A DNA stretch of 64,000 nucleotides from FEN-1219 sp963817615 (GTDB lineage Bacteria; Pseudomonadota; Gammaproteobacteria; Steroidobacterales; Rariloculaceae), in NCBI GenBank assembly GCA_963817615.1, contig CAWFPH010000003.1, positions 434,001 through 498,000 on the forward strand. The letters are read 5' to 3'. The notes under the pieces are model-generated. The model did no database searches and was not told the DNA's origin. It was given only the letters and a program-made list of their open reading frames with translations. This document shows positions 59,939 to 64,000 of the stretch, piece after piece. Within the stretch, counting starts at the first letter, position 1. The number at the start of each line of letters is the position of its first letter. Position numbers and translations under genes: made by a program.

Positions 59939-60295
59939 ATGCTCGCAAATTACGCACCCATCCTGATTTTTTTCGTGATTGCAGGCGCTCTGAGCCTGAT
60001 CCTGCTCACGCTCGGCCTCGCCTTGGGCCGCGGCAGAAAGGACTCCGAGAAGCTCGCCCCGTACGAGTGCGGGTTTGAAGCGTTCGAGGATTCTCGAATC
60101 CGTTTCGACGTGCGTTATTACCTCGTTGCGATTCTCTTCATCATCTTCGATTTGGAGATCGCGTTTCTGTTTCCGTGGGCCGTATCCCTCGATCGCATCG
60201 GCGGGTTCGGCCTCGTCGCGATGGGTATCTTTCTTGCGGTGCTCGTCGTCGGGTTCGTCTACGAATGGCGTAAAGGGGCGCTCGAATGGGATTGA
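59939..60295 (+). CDS. nuoA: NADH-quinone oxidoreductase subunit A
   Basis: Small membrane subunit of respiratory complex I with 118 residues and three helices (about 6-30, 62-82 and 88-110). The conserved loop KLAPYECGFEAFEDSRIRFDVRYY includes the cysteine that moves during the active/deactive transition in relatives. It continues YLVAILFIIFDLEIAFLFPW. It is the first gene of the nuo operon. It overlaps nuoB by 10 bases. Confidence 0.97.
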   Translation: MLANYAPILIFFVIAGALSLILLTLGLALGRGRKDSEKLAPYECGFEAFEDSRIRFDVRYYLVAILFIIFDLEIAFLFPWAVSLDRIGGFGLVAMGIFLAVLVVGFVYEWRKGALEWD

Positions 60296-60786
60296 CGGCC
60301 GAGACCCCGTTCAACGTGCCCGAGGTCATGGAGCGCGGCTACTTCGTGACCACGGTCGACGCAATCTTCAATTGGGCGCGCACCGGCTCTATGTGGCCGA
60401 TGACCTTTGGGCTCGCGTGCTGTGCCGTTGAAATGATGCACGCGGGCGCTTCGCGGTACGACCTCGATCGCTTTGGCGTGATGTTTAGGCCGAGTCCTCG
60501 CCAATCCGACGTGATGATCGTCGCCGGCACGCTCGTCAACAAGATGGCGCCGGCGCTGCGTAAGGTCTACGACCAGATGCCGGAGCCGCGCTGGGTGATC
60601 TCGATGGGGTCGTGCGCAAACGGCGGCGGCTACTACCACTACTCCTATTCGGTCGTGCGCGGCTGCGACCGGATCGTGCCCGTCGACGTTTACGTCCCGG
60701 GCTGTCCGCCGACCGCGGAAGCGCTCGTGTTCGGCGTGATCCAGCTACAGCAGAAGATTCGGCGCACTCACACGATTGCGCGTTAG
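60286..60786 (+). CDS. nuoB: NADH-quinone oxidoreductase subunit B
   Basis: Peripheral-arm subunit of 166 residues carrying the terminal [4Fe-4S] cluster N2, next to the quinone site. The cluster cysteines are the adjacent pair in GLACCAVEMMHAG, one in MGSCANGGGYYHYSY and one in VYVPGCPPTAEAL. The start MGLTAETPFNVPEVMERGYF overlaps the nuoA end. The length matches short proteobacterial NuoB. nuoC follows after about 60 bases. Confidence 0.98.
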   Translation: MGLTAETPFNVPEVMERGYFVTTVDAIFNWARTGSMWPMTFGLACCAVEMMHAGASRYDLDRFGVMFRPSPRQSDVMIVAGTLVNKMAPALRKVYDQMPEPRWVISMGSCANGGGYYHYSYSVVRGCDRIVPVDVYVPGCPPTAEALVFGVIQLQQKIRRTHTIAR

Positions 60787-60852
60787 CGAGGCGGCAGCGA
60801 CAACCATGAGCGGCCGCAGAAAGCCGCTTCAGCGAACGAGTGTTTGACGGGA

Positions 60853-61584
60853 ATGCAGAACAAGGAGCTCACGCCCAAATACGCCGCGCTCGCGACCGCC
60901 ATCGAAACGGCTTTCGGCTCTCGCGTCGAGCGTCTGCCGACCAGCACCGGTGAGCTCGGCTATCGCGTCGATCCGCAAGAGTTGCTCGACGTGTGCCGCA
61001 CGCTGCGCGACGCGTCCGATCTCAAGTTCGAGCAGCTCATCGACGTCTGCGGTGTCGACTATCTCGACTACGGGCGCGACGAGTGGCAGACCTACAGTGC
61101 GACCGCGAGCGGATTCAGCCGCGGGCGAATCCGCGGTGCGGGCGATTCCGACGAGGCGGACATCGAGCCGCTCGGCTATCGTCCTGCCGGGCGCTTCGCC
61201 GTCGCTTATCACTTGCTGTCGATCACGCATAACCACCGGCTTCGCCTCAGGTCGTTCTGCGAGAACGATGAGCGACCCCTGATCGACTCCGTCGCCGGCA
61301 TCTGGAACTCGGCCGATTGGTTCGAGCGGGAGGCGTTCGATCTTTACGGAATCCTATTCCGCGGTCACCCGGATCTGCGCCGTTTGCTCACGGACTACGG
61401 CTTCATCGGCCATCCCTTTCGCAAGGATTTTCCGCTGATCGGCAACGTCGAGATGCGCTACGACCCCGACAAGGGCCGCGTGGTGTACGAGCCCGTGAGC
61501 ATTGCGCCGCGCACGCTGGTGCCGAAAGTCATTCGCGACGACAACCGGTACCAGCCGGATCTCAAGGACAGCGGCAATGCCTGA
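60853..61584 (+). CDS. nuoC: NADH-quinone oxidoreductase subunit C
   Basis: Peripheral subunit of 243 residues, encoded separately from nuoD (fused in E. coli and Pseudomonas). Diagnostic segments are FEQLIDVCGVDYLDYG and the C-terminal NSADWFEREAFDLYGILFRGHPDLRRLLTDYGF with GHPFRKDFPLIGNVEMRYD. I use the ATG at 60853; a TTG at 60844 is equally possible and neither has a clear ribosome site. It overlaps nuoD by 8 bases. Confidence 0.95.
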   Translation: MQNKELTPKYAALATAIETAFGSRVERLPTSTGELGYRVDPQELLDVCRTLRDASDLKFEQLIDVCGVDYLDYGRDEWQTYSATASGFSRGRIRGAGDSDEADIEPLGYRPAGRFAVAYHLLSITHNHRLRLRSFCENDERPLIDSVAGIWNSADWFEREAFDLYGILFRGHPDLRRLLTDYGFIGHPFRKDFPLIGNVEMRYDPDKGRVVYEPVSIAPRTLVPKVIRDDNRYQPDLKDSGNA

Positions 61585-62830
61585 GATCCAGAACTTCACG
61601 CTGAACTTCGGGCCGCAGCATCCCGCCGCGCACGGTGTCCTGCGTCTCGTGCTCGAGATGGACGGCGAGGTGATCCAGAAGGCCGATCCGCACGTCGGGC
61701 TGCTGCATCGCGCCACGGAGAAGCTCGCCGAGTCGAAGCCGTTCAATCAATCGATCGGCTACATGGACCGCCTCGACTATGTATCCATGATGTGCAACGA
61801 GCACGGCTACGTGCTCGCAATCGAGAAGCTGCTCGGCGTCACGCCGCCGCTGCGGGCGCGGTACATCCGCGTGCTCTTCGACGAGATCACGCGCGTGCTC
61901 AATCACCTGATGTGGCTCGGCGCCCACGGCCTCGACATCGGCGCGATGACCATGTTCCTCTATTGCTTCCGCGAGCGTGAGGACCTGATGGACTGCTACG
62001 AGGCCGTCTCTGGCACTAGGATGCACGCGACCTACTACCGGCCGGGCGGCGTCTACCGTGATCTGCCGGAGCGCATGCCCAAGTACCAGCCGTCGCCGTT
62101 TCGCAGCGAGGCGGATCTCAAGCGCATCAACGAAGCGCGCAGCGGCTCGCTGCTCGACTTCATCGACGATTTCGTGGCGCGCTTCCCGAAAAACATCGAC
62201 GATTACGAAACGCTGCTAACCGACAATCGCATCTGGAAGCAGCGCACCGTGAACATCGGCGTCGTGAGCCCCGAGCGCGCGCTGCAGCTCGGCTTTACGG
62301 GACCCATGCTGCGCGGCTCGGGTATACCGTGGGATTTGCGAAAGAAGCAGCCGTACGAAGTCTACGAGAAGATGGATTTCGACATTCCTATCGGCGTAAA
62401 CGGCGACTGCTACGACCGCTACCTCGTGCGCATCGAGGAAATGCGGCAGTCCACCAGGATCATCAAGCAATGCGTCGATTGGCTGCGCTCGAATCCCGGC
62501 TCGGTGATGATCGAGGACCACAAGATCGCACCGCCGCGCCGCATCGAGATGAAGGACGACATGGAGTCGTTGATTCATCATTTCAAATTGTTCACGGAAG
62601 GGTATTCCGTGCCCGAAGGCGAAGCGTACGCGGCGATCGAGCATCCGAAGGGCGAGTTCGGTGTGTACCTGATCTCGGACGGATCGAACAAGCCTTATCG
62701 GCTCAAGGTACGTGCGGCCGGCTTTCCGCATCTCGCGGCTTTGAACGAGATGGTCTCGGGACACATGCTGGCCGACGTGGTGGCGGTCATCGGGACGCAA
62801 GACATCGTGTTCGGCGAGATCGATCGATGA
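61577..62830 (+). CDS. nuoD: NADH-quinone oxidoreductase subunit D
   Basis: The 49-kDa-type subunit of 417 residues, which forms the quinone cavity with NuoB. It starts NFTLNFGPQHPAAHGVLRL with the conserved histidines of the quinone site and continues GLLHRATEKLAES. Later come GSGIPWDLRKKQPYEVYEKMDFDIPIG and the C-terminal DIVFGEIDR. I chose the ATG at 61577 (MPEIQNFTLNF), overlapping the nuoC stop; the frame is open further upstream inside nuoC. Its stop overlaps the nuoE start as ATGA. Confidence 0.98.
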   Translation: MPEIQNFTLNFGPQHPAAHGVLRLVLEMDGEVIQKADPHVGLLHRATEKLAESKPFNQSIGYMDRLDYVSMMCNEHGYVLAIEKLLGVTPPLRARYIRVLFDEITRVLNHLMWLGAHGLDIGAMTMFLYCFREREDLMDCYEAVSGTRMHATYYRPGGVYRDLPERMPKYQPSPFRSEADLKRINEARSGSLLDFIDDFVARFPKNIDDYETLLTDNRIWKQRTVNIGVVSPERALQLGFTGPMLRGSGIPWDLRKKQPYEVYEKMDFDIPIGVNGDCYDRYLVRIEEMRQSTRIIKQCVDWLRSNPGSVMIEDHKIAPPRRIEMKDDMESLIHHFKLFTEGYSVPEGEAYAAIEHPKGEFGVYLISDGSNKPYRLKVRAAGFPHLAALNEMVSGHMLADVVAVIGTQDIVFGEIDR

Positions 62831-63393
62831 GCGTAACCACCGACGGCAAACCGACCGATCCGCCCCAGGTGATCGTGCCGAACGAGACCTCGCCGGCGCC
62901 CGCTCGTAAGGTCGAGTTGTCGACCCACGTTCGCGAGGAGATCGACCACTGGGTCGCGAAATTTCCGGTGGGCCGCCAACGCTCGGCCGTGATCGGCGCG
63001 CTGCACGCCGCGCAGCATGAGAATCATGGCTATCTCACACCGGAGATCATGACTGCGGTCGCGGACTATATGGGGCTCCCGCCGATTCAGGTGTTCGAAG
63101 TTGCGTCGTTTTACTCGATGTTCGAGACGAAACCGGTCGGCCGCCACAGCATCTCCGTCTGCACCAACATTTCGTGCATGCTGCGCGGCGGCGAGGAAAT
63201 CCTGGAGCACGTCGAGAAGAAGCTCGGGATCAAGGTCGGGCAGAGCACCGCGGACGGCAAGTTTTACCTGAAACAGGAAGAGGAGTGCCTCGCGGCTTGC
63301 TGCGGCGCGCCGATGATGATGGTGGATCACGTGTATCACGAGAACCTGACTCCCGCGAAGGTGGACCAGGTGCTCGATGCGGTGAAGGATTAG
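62827..63393 (+). CDS. nuoE: NADH-quinone oxidoreductase subunit E
   Basis: The 24-kDa-type subunit of 188 residues with the thioredoxin-like [2Fe-2S] cluster N1a. Cluster cysteines are in SVCTNISCMLRGG and EEECLAACCGAPMMMVD. A 30-residue non-conserved N-terminus (TDGKPTDPPQVIVPN) precedes the helical domain VREEIDHWVAKFP. I chose the ATG at 62827 inside the nuoD stop; the same frame is open for about 500 bases upstream within nuoD but has no family similarity. nuoF follows after 5 bases. Confidence 0.97.
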   Translation: MSVTTDGKPTDPPQVIVPNETSPAPARKVELSTHVREEIDHWVAKFPVGRQRSAVIGALHAAQHENHGYLTPEIMTAVADYMGLPPIQVFEVASFYSMFETKPVGRHSISVCTNISCMLRGGEEILEHVEKKLGIKVGQSTADGKFYLKQEEECLAACCGAPMMMVDHVYHENLTPAKVDQVLDAVKD

Positions 63394-63398
63394 CGCAA

Positions 63399-64000
63399 GT
63401 GGCGGAACGGCAGTTCAACCTGGTCTGTTTCGAGACCCTGAAGTTCGAGCAAGAGCCTTGGTCGCTCGAAAACTATCGGAAGATCGGTGGCTATGAGGCC
63501 TGGGGAAAGATTCTCAACGGCGAATGGAACCGTGACACGATCATCGACGAGGTGAAGAAGTCGGGTCTGCGCGGCCGCGGCGGCGCAGGTTTCCCGACGG
63601 GCGTGAAGATGAGCTTCATGCCGCGCAACGCTCCGATGCAGAAGTATCTCGTCTGCAACTCGGACGAGAGCGAGCCCGGAACTTGCCACGATCGCGACAT
63701 CTTGCGCTACAACCCGCATGCGCTGGTCGAGGGCCTTGCGATTGCGAGCTATGCGATCGGTGCGACGGTCGCTTACAACTACATCCGCGGCGAGTTCATG
63801 GCCGAGCCCGTGCCGCGGTTCGAGGCGGCCGTAAAAGAGGCGTACGACGCCGGCTTGCTCGGTAGAGACATTCAGGGCTCGGGAATCGACGCGGACATTC
63901 GCACGTTCGTCGGTGCGGGCGCGTACATTTGCGGGGAGGAGACCGGTTTGCTCGAGTCGCTCGAGGGCAAGCAGGGTAAGCCGCGGTTCAAGCCGCCGTT
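63399..64000 (+). CDS. nuoF: NADH-quinone oxidoreductase subunit F (3' end cut by window)
   Basis: The first 200 codons of the NADH- and FMN-binding subunit of complex I. The start is GTG at 63399 (MAERQFNLVCFETLKF), 5 bases after nuoE. The NADH/FMN motif is visible at GLRGRGGAGFPTGVKMSF. It is followed by KYLVCNSDESEPGTCHDRDIL, YIRGEF and GAGAYICGEETGLLESLEGKQGKPR. The [4Fe-4S] N3 cysteines lie beyond the window. The frame is still open at base 64000. The rest of the nuo operon presumably follows. Confidence 0.96.
   Translation, partial: MAERQFNLVCFETLKFEQEPWSLENYRKIGGYEAWGKILNGEWNRDTIIDEVKKSGLRGRGGAGFPTGVKMSFMPRNAPMQKYLVCNSDESEPGTCHDRDILRYNPHALVEGLAIASYAIGATVAYNYIRGEFMAEPVPRFEAAVKEAYDAGLLGRDIQGSGIDADIRTFVGAGAYICGEETGLLESLEGKQGKPRFKPP

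Overview
The window is a GC-rich, densely packed chromosomal segment that looks like the core genome of a flagellated, aerobic gammaproteobacterium. Several gene orders point there: gcvR-bcp diverging from dapA, smpB/ratA/bamE/fur/recN/nadK around hrcA-grpE-dnaK-dnaJ-dapB-carAB-greA, rlmE-ftsH-glmM-tpiA-secG-tRNA-Leu-nuo, and ffs-dnaX-ybaB-recR. Separate nuoC and nuoD genes, an Rrf2-controlled suf operon as the Fe-S system here, and HrcA together with sigma-32-type promoters suggest a lineage near Xanthomonadales, Nevskiales or Steroidobacterales rather than an enteric. That placement is inference.

Layout. 1-2.0 kb: 3' part of sppA, then hslR, convergent with sixA. 2.0-8.3 kb (minus strand): a suf operon read as rrf2-sufB-sufC-sufD-sufS-sufU-sufT-sixA. 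It is tightly coupled by GTGA start/stop overlaps and preceded by a near-perfect IscR type-1-like operator overlapping the promoter. 8.3-13.8 kb: bepA, bcp, gcvR, divergent dapA, a very short BamC-like lipoprotein, and an M23 peptidase. 13.9-17.5 kb: a more accessory block (VOC protein, universal stress protein, NmrA-like protein, subclass B3 metallo-beta-lactamase) ending at tRNA-Ser(GGA). 17.6-26 kb: SRP RNA, dnaX, ybaB, recR, HIT protein, orn, an SH3 protein, DUF1249, a coiled-coil orphan and prc.

26-31.5 kb holds the least recognisable genes: small membrane proteins, an FHA/coiled-coil protein, two overlapping lipoprotein genes and a predicted outer-membrane barrel. 31.5-36.2 kb encodes two flagellar stator systems, a sodium-type pomAB pair with a strong FliA (sigma-28) promoter and an E. 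coli-type motAB pair, separated by a yceI gene. 36.2-38.5 kb: cstA with ybdD. 38.7-44 kb: tmRNA, smpB, ratA, bamE, fur, recN, nadK.

43.6-48.5 kb is the heat-shock cluster hrcA-grpE-dnaK-dnaJ with two sigma-32-type promoters. 48.5-54.4 kb: dapB, carAB (with a possible attenuator in the leader) and greA. 54.4-59.9 kb: rlmE, ftsH, glmM (folP missing from its usual place), tpiA, secG and tRNA-Leu(GAG). 59.9-64 kb: the start of the nuo operon (nuoA to a truncated nuoF).

I see no CRISPR array, prophage, transposase, integrase or defence island, and no stretch over 300 bases lacks a gene. I do not see a clear novel multi-gene system. The most distinctive signals are regulatory (suf operator, sigma-32 and sigma-28 promoters, carA leader), the dual stators, the B3 beta-lactamase, the truncated BamC-like lipoprotein and the unassigned envelope cluster at 26-31.5 kb. 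All calls come from reading the sequence; no database search was run.
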